From: Laburnicola sp. R22_1
Lineage: Eukaryota; Ascomycota; Dothideomycetes; Pleosporales; Didymosphaeriaceae
Direction: 5' to 3'
NCBI GenBank assembly: GCA_014281115.1
Contig: JACONQ010000003.1
Coordinates: 3,286,001-3,350,000, forward strand
Length of the DNA: 64,000 bases
The notes beneath the pieces are model-generated. The model had not been told where the DNA came from and did no database searches. It saw only the letters and a list, made by a program, of their open reading frames with translations. Shown here piece by piece: positions 22,601-34,256 of this stretch. Position 1 is the first letter of the stretch, and each line of letters starts with the position of its first letter. The position numbers and the translations under genes were made by a program.

Positions 22601-24660
22601 GCGGAGCTATGCCAGCAACGTTGTGACTTAGTTTCTCTATTAATTTAGCTCCAGTATGGCCTATTAAGACGTGTGCGTGAAGACCGGATAACGTGCGGTT
22701 AAGTAGTGGTGCAATAGAGGGTTTCTTGTAGCTCCTTTTGTTAGCAAGCGCTAGGAAAGGTCTGTTGGTGTGGTCCTCTAGTGGTGCTGGGGGAGACTGT
22801 CGGTCCACTAGAACATAGTGACCGCTTATAGGTTTAACTATTGCCTAGATAGGATTCTTAGTGCCATCCTTTATGTACAGGCATTCACGCCCTGAGTTAA
22901 AGTGGATATCTTTTCCTCTAAGCCTTAAGAGCGACACCAGTAAGGTGATAAAGCCTGGACATAAGGCAACATTCCTTAATATAGTCCTTATGGGTCCACC
23001 TAGTGTCTGGATTTCGATGTCGCATTCACCCCATGCGGCGATTTCCACTAAGTCTTCTCCATAACTAATCCTTTCGCCTAGTATCGCAGGACGAATCTAT
23101 GTGAACTTGTTAGGCTTATTACAGACGTGTATGTCCGAACCACAATTAAGGATCTAAGAGTGACGGAGTACTAAGGTCGGACGTCGCTTGTTGCTTATTG
23201 CAAGGTATTTTGTTACGTGTGCCTATTTGTATTCTTTATTAGAGGCTTAGTCGCCAGCGTCGATATAACCCGTAGGTGTAACGCAATCTCGCTTCGCCTT
23301 CTCTCTTATTTGTATTTTGTTAAGCAGCTTGGCCTGTCTAGTGACCTCACTGTATCTTTGAATGGCTTCGACGCAAGCTAGGTTGATTTTGAACCTAATT
23401 CCTTGCAGCCAGGTGCAGATGTATGGACAAGCTCCCTATTGTGGGTTACCTGGGTGGGCGTCGCCTTTGCCATAAGGACAAGGCTTTCTTTGCGAACCAC
23501 CAGCGATCTTAGTGTTAGTGCGCTTCCTATTATTCTAAAGTCCTCCTATATTGTTCGAAGGCGTTAAGCTACGGCTCTGATTTCTCGCATCTGTATAGTA
23601 AGGAGACTGTGCTCTGTTGAGCGCGGCATGGGTGGTGCCTTGTATGTTGCCCTTGTTTGAGCTGTGTAGGTACGGCGTCGTTTGGTAGTGTTGAATAAGC
23701 GCCGCGACAGATACCTCGTTGGGTATACTCGGTGGTGGTGCAGGGACTGTAATAAGTTGTTCTGGTGTAACAACGACGCCTGCGCGATTGATGATAGCTG
23801 GTATAGTGTAGACTGTCGAAGCTGGTGGATTAAGTTCTGCGTTAACGTATGCTGAACGGGCCTTGTGGACTTTCTTGTTCATTGTCGCTGCAAACCCTAA
23901 ATTAATAGCGTGAAAGACCTTAAGAAGATTGAGCTGGGGAGCGAAACCCTAGACAGCTGGAACCTTTAGTTTAATGGCCTTGTTGAGATGAATTTAGAAG
24001 TCGTTTATCCAGTTCTTAATTGACTAGCGACTAGGCGTGTACTTCTTCGCCTTGTTATATTAATGGTCTGCTTCTTCTTATTTTATAACTATTGGTTTTA
24101 AGTAGTTCTTATAAAGGAACCTAATTTGTTCTGCGATAGTGTAGTCGGCAGGCATAGAAATTAGTATGTTGTCCCTCACTGTACTTGTAATGTGGCTTTT
24201 AAGCTTGCTTAGCAATTTCTCGCGTTCTTATTTGCGCTTGTATTTCTCTTTCCACACTGCAATGTTGAGGTTTTTATCAGAGTTAGATTTAACGTCTTCT
24301 AGCACCGCAAGGTTTGTAGTCTCTAGGTCAACGTATTTTAGGGCGTGTAGTGTGCGCGCGGTACGTTTAAAAACTGTGTACTATAGTTTAAAGTTGTCCA
24401 TCCCTTTTAGTATGACTTTTTCGTCCTTTGGTGTTGCCATTATAACGCGTTTGCGATGACTTTTCGCGTGTTTGGCCACTAGTGTGGGCTTTTTATCGTA
24501 ATTCGGAGTCTTACAGTGTTTTATATAGTAACTGTAATCGTAGTTTTTGCAAATAACTTTTCGCGTTGTTGTTGTGAAAACTCTACTCTGGTCCGTGCGA
24601 GCGATAATGTGGCAGCAGGACTGACTAGTAAGGAGTTTCAGAGGGTGCGCAATAAGCGTT

Positions 24661-24676
24661 GTGCCGGGCTCATAAC
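24661..24676 (-). other. Copia primer-binding site (half initiator tRNA-Met type)
   Basis: Immediately inside the 5' LTR the reverse strand reads gttatgagcccggcac. This is complementary to the anticodon stem-loop half of fungal initiator tRNA-Met (…cgggctcataac), not to a tRNA 3' end. Priming from a cleaved initiator tRNA half is known for Drosophila copia and some yeast elements. Confidence 0.75.
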
Positions 24677-24856
24677 TGTAAGATAGTGGAGATCACAGTA
24701 ATTCATAGTGATATGGGTTGACTATGAGAAAAGAGGTGTGTCATTACTATGGAGGACCGAGGGCCTGAAGGTGTATGGGTGAGGCTAGGCATAAGGTTAT
24801 TCCGGCCGAGGTCATGTGACCAAGGACCGACCATACAGCCATGCGGCAGTCTTACA
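24677..24856 (-). repeat. Copia LTR (5' LTR of the element)
   Basis: 180 bp, TGTAAGA…TCTTACA, matching 18260-18439 at 179 of 180 positions by eye. It is followed on the right by the target duplication gtttt (24857-24861). Confidence 0.95.
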
Positions 24857-25361
24857 GTTTTTATCTATATTAGCCTTCTATTTTATCTAGCACTAAATAG
24901 AATTAAGTAAACTATCTAAGCCTTTAGGCAAGAATTAGGCAAAGGTGTTTTAGAATTAATATCTAGAGATTTAAGTAAGAATAGTTAAGGCGCTAGACTA
25001 GAATTATTATAAGAAGAATATCTATAATAAAGTAATATAGTAGTTTAATATTATTAAAAGAGTATTATATAATCTAGCTATTCTAGTAGAAAATATTTAT
25101 AGTATAAATAAGATAAAAGTAATACTATTTATACTAGACTTTATAAAAATTCTTTTAGGTAAAAATAATATATAAATCTATAGAGAAGCGTATATTAAGT
25201 ATAAAGTTATAACTACTATTAAATATATTAGTGCTAATAGTAGGTATCTAAATCCTATAGTTATTTAGCTAGCTACAACTTATTAAAGTAACTAAACTAT
25301 TTTTTTATTTCTAGATAGTAGTATATACTATTTAAGTCTAAATATATAGACTTTTATCTTA
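24857..25361 (+). mobile_element. Outermost DDE transposase relic, 5' part
   Basis: The forward-strand translation from about 25050 reads VLYNLAILVENIYSINKIKV, then KYISANSRYLNPIVI near 25225-25270. This matches the block of fungal Fot1/Tan1-like DDE transposases that normally reads ENIYNMDETGV…ISADGRYLNP. The catalytic-region D and E codons are now N and K codons, and W/Q codons are stops, as RIP predicts. The frame is cut at 25361 by the hAT-like element and resumes after 30315. Confidence 0.7.
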
Positions 25362-26089
25362 TATTAGAAAACGTTTTAAGTAAGTATAAGTACCTAAGCG
25401 GCTCTAAGCACGTCTACGTATATCTACGCACTAAATACGCTTAGAGCACACTAGTAATACTACTTTTTTCTTAGTGTGTGTATATGTAAAGTTACGTAAG
25501 AATACGCACCTATGCCGCTAGTATATCTAGGGTATCTAGAGTATCTAGAGTACCTATAGTACCTATACTATTAAAATAATACTAATTAATTAGTAAATAA
25601 AGCTCTTTAATTAGCTAGAATTTAAAAAAGCTTAGTAAGCTGCTTAGTAAACTGCTTAGTAAGCTTTTAAAAAAATTTAAAGTATAAAGTTAAAGTCTCT
25701 TACTAGATAGTAATTACTAGTTAATATAATAGTACTAATTACTAGCGTGTTATATAGAACTTCTACCTAATTCTAAATTTTAGATTTTATAGATTTAAAA
25801 ATAGAAAAAATATAGTTTTATAATTATTTAAAAAAATTAGATTAGGCGAAAATTAGTGGCTTGGCAAAGAACACTATTTTAAAAAGTTTAAACTTTAATA
25901 ACTTTTTAACTTCGTTATTATTATTATAACTTTTTTAAAAATTTATATAATAATTTATTAGTACTATATTTTTATAGGATAATATTACGTAATATATATA
26001 ATTACTAGTAAAATAAAGAGTTTTTATTAATTACTAACTAATTACGTAATAAAAATAGTATTTTTAAATTAAACAATTAAAGACTAGTA

Positions 26090-29000
26090 ATCTAGATTAT
26101 AAGCGAGTCGCTCTTATAAGCAAGTCGTCTACCTTATTAACTTTTTATAACGCGTCACCTATAAACTATAATAGCTTAACTAACTTCTACTTAATTGCCT
26201 TATAATAAAGTAGATATCTACTTTACTATTCTAGCTATTAATTAGAACTAAATTTAGACTATATAAGAGACTATATAGACTTATAATATTTTTCTAATTA
26301 ACACTACGTAATTAATGCGCTAGGAAGCCTATGCAACACAATTGCTAGCCTAACTTAAAAAAGCTTACTAAGCTAGAAGAGGAGGTAATTATCGAGTATA
26401 TACTTAATCTAGATTCGCGAGGGTTTGCACCTACTCTAGAAGCTATGCGGAATATAGCGGATAAGTTGCTCGCTAAGCGCGGTAGTGGCCAGGTTAGTTA
26501 ACAGTGGCCTAGAAACTTTGTTAAGCGAATAGACAGCCTTACTACGCGGTTTAATCGATCGTACGACTATTAGAGAGCGCTCTATAAGGATCTAAAAGCT
26601 ATATAATGCTAGTTTAATCTTATAGCGCGTATAAAGACCACCTATAGTATCTATAATAAGGACACCTTTAACTTTAACAAGACTGGCTTTCTAATAGGCA
26701 AGATATCCTCCTAGCTAGTTGTTATAGAATTAGAAAGACGTAGCTGGCGAAAAGCAATCTAGCCAGACAATCGCGAATAGGTTATGGTAATCTATAGAAT
26801 CAACGCTGCTAGGTGGGCAATTCCGCCCTTTATTATTTTTGCTGGCTAGTATTACCTCTCTGCCTAGTATAAGGGCGAGGATATACTAGACGACTAGACT
26901 ATTAGACTTAGCGATAATAGTTAGACTACTAATAAGCTTAGTATTGCCTAGCTATAGTACTTTATTAAGTATATAGTAGCGCGTAAGGTAGGCGCGCGCT
27001 AGCTGCTTATACTTAATAGCTATAAGAGCCACAAGTTGCTTAAATTCTAAGAAATCTATAAGGATAATAATATCTATACTCTTTGTATGCCGCCACATTT
27101 GTCGCACCTCCTATAGCTGCTAGACGTTGGCTATTTCTCGCTATTAAAGCGGGCGTATAGGTGCCAAGTGTCGAGCCTAATACGCGACCATATTAACTAT
27201 ATCACTAAGCTTAAGTTTCTACCTGCCTTTCGCGTCGCCTATAACTAGTTAATTATAAAGGAGAATATCTGCGTAAGCTTTTAGGGCGCTAGACTAGCCC
27301 CACACAATCTAGAGGTAGTAATCTTAAAGCTTAATATTAAGCTAAGGACGCTGTTGCTAGCAACTCTACTACCATGCCCATGCGCGTAACGACCCACGTC
27401 GCGTAACGACCCAGGAATAACGCGCTCACTACTTTAAAAATAAGGGTATTACAACAGCTATAATAGCTATTATTATAAGATTTTGTAGTAGAGTAGTAAA
27501 CAAAGGCATGCGATTAATTTGTACTATCTAAATTTACTTAAAAGGTTAATGTTGCGGCCATAGCGGGTGGTGAAAGCTAGGGTAGCTAATGCAGCCTATA
27601 ATGCCTCCTTAGCAGCTGCACTAGCACTACGTTATTTCTAACGCTTATTAGCTTAAGTAGAGGCTTTTAAGGCCTTGCGCTTACCCTTTTAGGATAGTTA
27701 TATAGCTTTTTTAGCGTTGTAAGCTACCTTCTAGCACTCGCATTTAGCTACCTTGTTAGCCTTCTCCTTCTCCCTTACCACCTTAGCTGCCTCTCTTGCC
27801 ACACGCCTCTCCTCTACCTCCTGCTCTTAGAGTAGCTTAGCAGCAGCTTAAAGCTCCTTCCTGTTAGCCTTTGCAAGCTGCCTATTATGCTCTTCCCTCT
27901 ACTTCACTATCTCTTATACACGTGCCTCTCTAATCTTGCGCGAAGACCAGAAGACGGCACTACTATAGTACTCCTAGCGCTACTACAAGTTAAGAGGTTT
28001 GCTGCGCTTCTTATGCTTCTTCTTAGTAGTAAGAGCCTCTCTTAGGCTATTGTTCTTATAGTATAGCAGTTTGTTTTGTACTTAGAGTCCGTAAAGCGTT
28101 TGGAAGAGCAACTTTAACTCTTCTGCGGTAGTATCCTTCACTGCAGAGCGTACAAGACGCTCTATCTGACGCTAGTCGCTCTCCTTAAGCGCTAAGGAGC
28201 CTGCTTCACCTTCATCTTGCTTCCTAGAGCTCTCTCTCTTAAAGCGTTTGAGTATAACCTCTAGGTCCATAGGCCATATACTAGTAGCTTTAAAGGACTT
28301 AAGGATAGTCTCTATCTTAAATAAGGACTCCCACGCTCTCTAGAACAGTGGGAAAAAGTCCCCCTTCTTGACTAGTACTAGCCCTTGGCTTCTCTGGAGG
28401 TAGGTAGAGAGCTCCTTAGAGTAGACGGTAGAGAGAGGTTTAAACATAACAACATTAAGAGGTTAAAGCGTATAGGTAGAGTGAGGGAGAAATATAGCTA
28501 GAAGTATGCGATGAGATTCGCAGTAGTTAATAAACTCCTTTATAAGGTGACTGCTATAGCTGTTAAGTATAAGGAGACGCCAGTCTCTTCTATAACGCGC
28601 TTTCTGCTTCGTGCAGCGATTAAATACCTGCTCTAGCCACACTAAACTAATATTGTTATTCGTCTATCTAGATGGAGATAAAGCTACAAAGACGTCGTGT
28701 TTCCCAGCTTTAATAGCGTCCACCTAAGCTGTCTATAGTAAGCTGTTTGCTAACTAATAGATAAGACCTAGCGGCAGAGCCTCCCTATTAGCGCAGATAG
28801 CTGCTAAGAGGGTGATCTATTTACAAAAGCTATCTTAGAGTGCCGCCTGCACCTCTTTTCGCTCCCACATCTAACAGCTAAACACTTGTTTTAAGCATCC
28901 TATTATACCTATTATAAAGCCCTTCTTATCTATATTATAGGAATGGCGCGGCTGTATGTCGTACTGCTTTATCTTCTAATATAGCAAGTTAAAGTATAGC

Positions 29001-30073
29001 TTATACTTAACGTTTGAATTAGTGTTATAGCGGAGAGAGTTAATTCCAGATGTCCATTTAGAGATGAGATGGTGGCCGTATTAGTTAAGAAAGCGGGTAA
29101 CCTAAGCGTCGCTTATGGGCTCTATGGCTGTTAAGAATACGAAATTTTATATTATCTCTCTTATAGGAGGCAGCCCTCTCTTTATAAGGTCTTTAATATA
29201 GCTCACAAGCCCTAACTCTTATTATGGGCTAAGTACTTGTTGATCGCGATGCTTAGCTTCCTATGGGCGCTGACAGCCTTGGTGTCTTTGGCGCAGCGTA
29301 CTGTGCAGTACACCAAACTAGCGAGCAATTTTCCAGTATATAAGTTGTTCTCCTAGTTTAAGCGATTTGATTGCTGCGAGCGCATCGTCAATTGGTGCCA
29401 TAGTAGTGGAGTTATAACGCGTTGAAGTTTGGAGCTTGTCTGGTGTTTTGGTGTTCCTGGGTTGTTACGCGACGTGGGTCGTTACGCGCACAGGCACGGT
29501 AGAGGCTGTGTGGGAGGCTAAAACACCCAGCAATATGCGCGAACTAGAGGCTTAATCAATGTTGATTCGCGAGCGGATTTGCGCGCATAAGAGCTTGTTA
29601 CCTACTTCTATTATTAAGAGGCTTAATTAGCTAGAAAGAGGCTCTTCTAAAGCAATGCATCAAATAGCGCTTATGCGCGAGCGAATCTTAAGCCTTAAGA
29701 GAGCAAATGAGGCCGCTACAACGCGCCAGAATCGCAAAAAGAAGCAGATCTAGAAGCAAGGCACCCTATTAAAGGCAGAGGGAGAGGATATTATTACTTA
29801 AAGGGCTGTTGAGCAGCAACTTAAGAGAGAAACGCGTTAAGGCAAGGGGCGACTAGGTACAAGCCAGCAGGCCTTAGCGCGCTGCGGTCGCTGTAGAGAG
29901 ACTGGCCATAACTTACAAACGTGTAAAAAGCGTACTGTAGATACTACTTAAACTAGAACAGCTCTTATATTAATATTATTTTATCGCGTTATGGATGTAT
30001 AGACTATAAAAGGCTAAGAGAGTTAACAAGGTGAGCGACTCGCTTATAAGGGCGACTCGCTTATAATCTAGAT
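26090..30073 (+). mobile_element. RIP-degraded pogo/Fot1-like transposon nested in copy A
   Basis: Terminal inverted repeats are perfect (ATCTAGATTATAAGCGAGTC and its complement), with the TA target duplication at 26088-26089 and 30074-30075. Copy B at 35 kb shows the empty site with one TA. Without the inner 2128-bp element and its TA duplicate it is 1854 bp. The forward frame gives LDSRGFAPTLEAMRNIADKL (DNA-binding part, about 26400), TFNFNKTGF (DDE first motif with D and E mutated to N and K), LILNSYKSHKLL (second Asp to Asn), then MPPHLSHLL near 27090. After the inner insertion come the basic tail and zinc-knuckle-like CGRCRETGHNLQTC near 29885-29925. The motif TTATAAGCGAGTCG occurs twice, 17 bp apart, at each end. 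The element is non-functional. Confidence 0.88.
27372..29499 (-). mobile_element. 2128-bp pogo-like transposon, copy 1
   Basis: It is flanked by TA (27370-27371 and 29500-29501). Ends run CCATGCCCATGCGCGTAACG inward, inverted at the right. The transposase lies on the reverse strand from an ATG at about 29401. The length is identical to copy 2 (60817-62944). Differences are transitions in CpA/TpG context; near the left end, for example, aataacg versus aacaacg and ataaggg versus atgaggg. Copy 1 has more of the T/A states and is the more RIP-mutated. It sits inside the C-terminal region of the surrounding pogo-like transposase. Confidence 0.9.
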
Positions 30074-30315
30074 TATTTTCTCTATAAATCTATTAAAAAA
30101 TTAAAATTATAGCTTTACTAGTAAAAAAGTTATAAAGATTTAAAAAAATTACATATTTAGACTATTTGTGCACATCTACGTAAGTCTACGCATATCTATA
30201 TATCTCTAAGCATTTTTGTGCTAGTAAATTGCTTATGTAAAAATGTGCACAAATGCGTAAGTCTACGCACGTCTGCGTACAATTCGCACAGTTAAGTAGA
30301 AAAACTTTCCTAATA

Positions 30316-32640
30316 TAGTCTATAGTAGCTAAAGTATATTTTAAATCCTAAAACTAAAATAATAAGTTTAGTATAAGTTTAGAGCACTTAAATCATAAGT
30401 ACTAATTTATAATAGTTTTAGTATATATAATACTTTTAAAAAATTTAAGTTCTATTTTTTAAATAATATTATATTATATTAACTTTTCTCTTATACCTTT
30501 TATAAGTTATAGCTATATAATATCTTTATATTCTTCTCTCTAAAAATAGCCTATTATAAGCAAGTTAAATAATTAGAGTAAGATAGTGTTAATATAGTAG
30601 GTAAGAAGTATTTTACTTATTTATATAGCCCTAGAAAAAGTAGAGCCTTTATACTATAGAATATTACGACTAGCTTTACTATATATAAATTACTTCTATT
30701 ATTAGAAAGAGAAATATTGTAGACCTTTTAGTATATAGTATAATACTATAAAGAAAAGCTATAGGTATACTAAAAACGTATTAAAAAAGTAAAGCAGCTT
30801 AAAAATAGATTAGGCTAAAGACTATTTATTATAACTATTTATTAGTATGTGCAAATTAGCCCTTTATACTAGAGGTAGTTAATTATAAAATATACTAAAT
30901 ATTAAAGTTAATATTAATATAACACGCAACTACTATCTATATAGGATAAAATATATAATTAAACACAAATTACTTATTTATACTACTTTTTTATCTTTAT
31001 AAATATTTAATTACTAGTTAAAATCTTAAAGTTAGTTACTATACTTATTCTTTACCCTAAAGATACTATTACTACTAGTATAGTATTACGTTCTTACCTA
31101 GAAAACGTAAATAATAATAATGTAGCTAAGTATAATAGCTAAACACTACTTAATATTAAAAACCATATAGTCTATACTAAGGACTTATATAGTAAGTAGA
31201 TAGCTACTATAGAATTAGATTACTATATTAAAAAGAATACGTATCTTTATAAATAAGAGTTTAGAATTAAAGGTAAAATAAGCCTTATAATATAAATTAC
31301 CTTATGCTAGTTTAAATATAAGGTACTTATAATTATTAAGAATAAGAACTAAAAAAATATAGATATTTTTATATAGTAAGAATCTAAGTTAGTAGCTATA
31401 TACTACTATATAGCTTATAAAAATTACTACCTAAAATTAAATCTTTAATTAATAATTACTTATTTTAAAAATAGTAGTTATACTAAGTAAGTGCTAAAGG
31501 CGTAGAGAATATATGAATATATAATTATACTATAGAATATTTATAAGTAATAAGTAAAGTAAGGCTAGTAAAGTATTAGGGTGCTATTTAGTATTAGGAG
31601 TAGAAAGCGTATATATAATTTATTATATATTATAGTAGTAAAGTAAAGTAAAAGTTTTAAGTAGTTAATTATTTAGTAATATAGTAAAAGATTAAAAGGT
31701 AAATATTAATTATCTAGTAATATAATAGTAAGTAAGTAAGTTAAAGTATTATTATAGGGTTAGTTATATTAGAAGCTAGAAAAGATATTAGAAAAACTTT
31801 AACACGCTCTAGGCTTAGCGCGCATATAATATTATATAATATTATATAGACACTAATAACGCAATAAAAAAATATAGTAATTAAACATAGTAGAGCTACT
31901 TAAAAACTAATAAGTAGAGGCAGTTTATACTTCTGCCTAGAAGGGATTATTTCTATTTAACCTAGATTAAGTGCTTAAAACTATACTAAAGTCCTTACCT
32001 AAGCTAATTACTCTAAAAGCTAATAGGATAATAGTAGGATATTATTATCTAGTTAAGACTAGTCTACTATAAGACATAATATAGTTACTAAAGATACTAA
32101 TAATAGTAGAAGATTTTATATTACTATAAAATCTAATTATCTAGTAAAATACAACCTGCCTTTAGAATTAGACAACTAGATAGCGCCTATAGAGGCTTAT
32201 TTAGAAGCTTACTAAAGCTGCCTAAATTTTTTTCCTAAAAGTATACTCTAGTAAAATTATATTTAATTTCTAGTAGTAATAAATAATAAAGTAAAGGTTT
32301 AGTAGGCAACTAAACTAAAAGTACTAAAATAGTAAAAGTTATAAGTTATTAGGACCTTATAAAGGCTTAGGCAAAGTAGACTAAGAAGGATACGACTAAA
32401 AAGAAAGAAAAAGGAAAATATAGTTAAAAACACAAGTATACTATATTAAAAATAGATAGAACTTAAGTAAATATGTTAAAGCTATAGGCAAAAAGACGCG
32501 TATTAGTAAGGTATTAGACTTATAGTATTTATAAAGTGTCCTAGTAGTAAAGATATATTAATTCTTTTAAGTCTTAGTTAGCTTAAAGATAGATAAGTTA
32601 TATAATTGCTACACTATAGGATAATATCGCTGTGTTAATT
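30316..32640 (+). mobile_element. Outermost DDE transposase relic(s), 3' part
   Basis: Directly after copy A the forward translation continues as LKYILNPKTK (expected WLKRVFDPQTK), and KKYFTYLYSP follows near 30600. Near 31941 comes KGLFLFNLD*VLKTI, then LPKLITLKANRIIVG. The Lys-rich C-terminal block KKDTTKKKEKGK lies near 32385. All frames are full of stops. Both about 30690 and 31945 resemble the same GLFPFNPDRVL motif, so two related transposase relics, or one with a further insertion, are present. The AT-rich state ends at about 32640. Confidence 0.55.
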
Positions 32641-32954
32641 AGAAAAGCAGGTGCGACTTCAGTGTCATATAGTCACTAGCGAAATCGGCTTCCGCCTACT
32701 GTAAGCGCGCTCCAGAAAATTTTTCCACTGCTTGCCAAGGTTACTGTTAGACTACGCTAACCTACATACCGTCAGGTCGTTTAAATCTTAATAACCCTGC
32801 TTTAGCACCAATTCTGCTTCTAACATCTCGTCATCACCACGACATTTCAAAGACATTTATTTTAGGTCCATCAACTTCCCAACTAGCCAACTCAAGGCGG
32901 ACCCTTAGAGAATAGCATTTGTGCTTGAAATTAATCTACTTTCCTCTTTTCACT

Positions 32955-34256
32955 TTAATCACCGCAGTCCTCAACATATATCTTTCGCTTCGGGTCCCGT
33001 AGAAGCTCGTGCCAGCCATCCGCTCCGTAGATAGACTTCACATTTTTCAGAGCTTTCACAACTGTGTAGGCCCCACGAAATGCTGCGTGCAGAAGTGGAA
33101 GTAGAATTGGCTGAATCCTAGCAATCTCTTCATCGGTAAGCGCTATATTTGGTGGACTGTTGAAGAGTTCCATCACAAATGTAGCTTCAGCTTCAGAAAG
33201 CTTTGTAATCTCCACAAGCTCATCGGTGACATTGCCAACGACATCATGCAGATCAATGAAAATGCCGCTTTCGGTACGTTGGTCGATCATCTGCCAAATA
33301 GCATTCGAAACCGTGTAAAGGTTTGTATCATTCGAGAACGCTGGGTATATCTTCTCGATAAGAATCTCATAAAGTCGAGTGATTGGCTTTTGACTAAAGA
33401 TCTTCGAGCGATGTGCGGCCTCTAGAGGCTTTTGACCAGACAGTCCAACCCCAATAACCCAACCGGCGCGAGTAATGTCGTCCTTTGTTTTGATGGGATT
33501 CGAAACGCTTCGTCCAAGGGGCAGGCAGACGGTTTCTCGATACCACGGTGGATATCCAGCAAGTATACCCTCGACATCGCCCTTGGTTAGATTTTCCCGT
33601 AGCATTCCTTCCAGATGAGCAACAACTACTTTTTTCCCGGAGTCTCTCGAAACTTCTCTGAGATCAACATGGGTTCCATTGAATCGGAGATCTTCGGGGC
33701 TCCATGGTAGTCCAGGACTGTTGAACTCTCCATCTGTGAAGCATCCGACAGTGCAGAGAATGAAAGCTTTGATAGTTCGGGCATCGGTACAAATGTAATT
33801 TCTTTTGGCTGATAGTTGTGGTGGTTTTGGTACTGTTCGGCGTCCTACCCTTGCTGAATGCGCCCATGCTCTAGAGAACACGGTGCCCAGCTCCTTCTCC
33901 CAACATCTTGCTGAATCATGTAGATTACCAAATCCGTGTAGGCAAACCCCATGACACTCGTGCAGTTTTTGGCCGGGTCGAATGTCGAGCCAATCGAACT
34001 GCTCACACTGTTCCTTGGTATTTTTCCTCGAAGACGGGATTTGACGGTATGCAAATGGCAAGACAATGATGGCAGCTGTAGCAGCAACCACACCGGCGAT
34101 GGCGCTTACCGGATCCCAATTTACCATCTTGCTGTTATTGTATCTTTTCCAGGATGCGAAAAATAGCGGTGTGCTGGGAACGGCGACTAAGAAGAGCGAC
34201 CGCAATTGCGACGGGGAGTTGAGCTTATCGTCTTGACTATGGAACTGAATAAGCAA
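32955..34256 (-). CDS. Unknown membrane-anchored protein in a RIP-flanked island
   Basis: This is a 433-residue intact frame. An inner ATG at 34127 (MVNWDPVSAIAGVVAATAAI) fits fungal style better and would give 390 residues. Either start leaves a hydrophobic segment close to the N-terminus (AIAGVVAATAAIIVLPFAY), a likely membrane anchor. The rest is soluble-looking, with clustered Cys and His (LHECHGVCLHGFGNLH, then ARCW), CTVGCFTDG, and an Ile/Leu-rich helical C-terminus. I do not recognise a domain. It is the only intact gene between about 18 and 38 kb and keeps normal codon use although AT-rich RIP sequence lies on both sides. That setting is typical of lineage-specific or effector-like genes, but no signal-peptide cleavage site is evident, so secretion is not claimed. 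Confidence 0.75.
   Translation of the reverse strand: MLIQFHSQDDKLNSPSQLRSLFLVAVPSTPLFFASWKRYNNSKMVNWDPVSAIAGVVAATAAIIVLPFAYRQIPSSRKNTKEQCEQFDWLDIRPGQKLHECHGVCLHGFGNLHDSARCWEKELGTVFSRAWAHSARVGRRTVPKPPQLSAKRNYICTDARTIKAFILCTVGCFTDGEFNSPGLPWSPEDLRFNGTHVDLREVSRDSGKKVVVAHLEGMLRENLTKGDVEGILAGYPPWYRETVCLPLGRSVSNPIKTKDDITRAGWVIGVGLSGQKPLEAAHRSKIFSQKPITRLYEILIEKIYPAFSNDTNLYTVSNAIWQMIDQRTESGIFIDLHDVVGNVTDELVEITKLSEAEATFVMELFNSPPNIALTDEEIARIQPILLPLLHAAFRGAYTVVKALKNVKSIYGADGWHELLRDPKRKIYVEDCGD

Larger units (their letters stand above)
18260..24856 (-). mobile_element. Complete copia-type LTR retrotransposon, coding-defective
   Basis: The 6597-bp element lies on the reverse strand between two 180-bp LTRs and is flanked by the target duplication gtttt. 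In transcription order the reverse-strand frames show: a gag-like start (MATPKDEKVILKGMDNFK near 24440); an aspartic protease remnant ILNCGSDIHVCN near 23140; a gag-pre-integrase/HHCC zinc region (LIGHTGAKLIEKL, CEQCRV) near 22600; an integrase C-terminal region near 21850-22150; reverse transcriptase with intact FFYMDDII near 20690; and RNase H down to about 19965. This Gag-PR-IN-RT-RH order defines Ty1/copia. Stops interrupt gag, protease and RT, mostly where Trp or Gln is expected. The protease Asp is Asn. The copy therefore cannot encode a working polyprotein. Confidence 0.92.
25362..30315. mobile_element. hAT-like non-autonomous element, copy A, carrying nested insertions
   Basis: Outer segments 25362-26089 and 30074-30315 together match, in reverse orientation, the uninterrupted 964-bp element at 34752-35715. 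The ends correspond to its CATCAGGAAAAG-type terminal repeats, here mutated to tattagaaaacg and aactttcctaata. Without the inner pogo-like insertion and one TA the length is about 968 bp. The copy is heavily RIP-mutated, with GCGCA motifs changed to forms such as ACGTA. Its own target duplication is no longer readable. It interrupts the outer DDE transposase frame. Confidence 0.8.
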
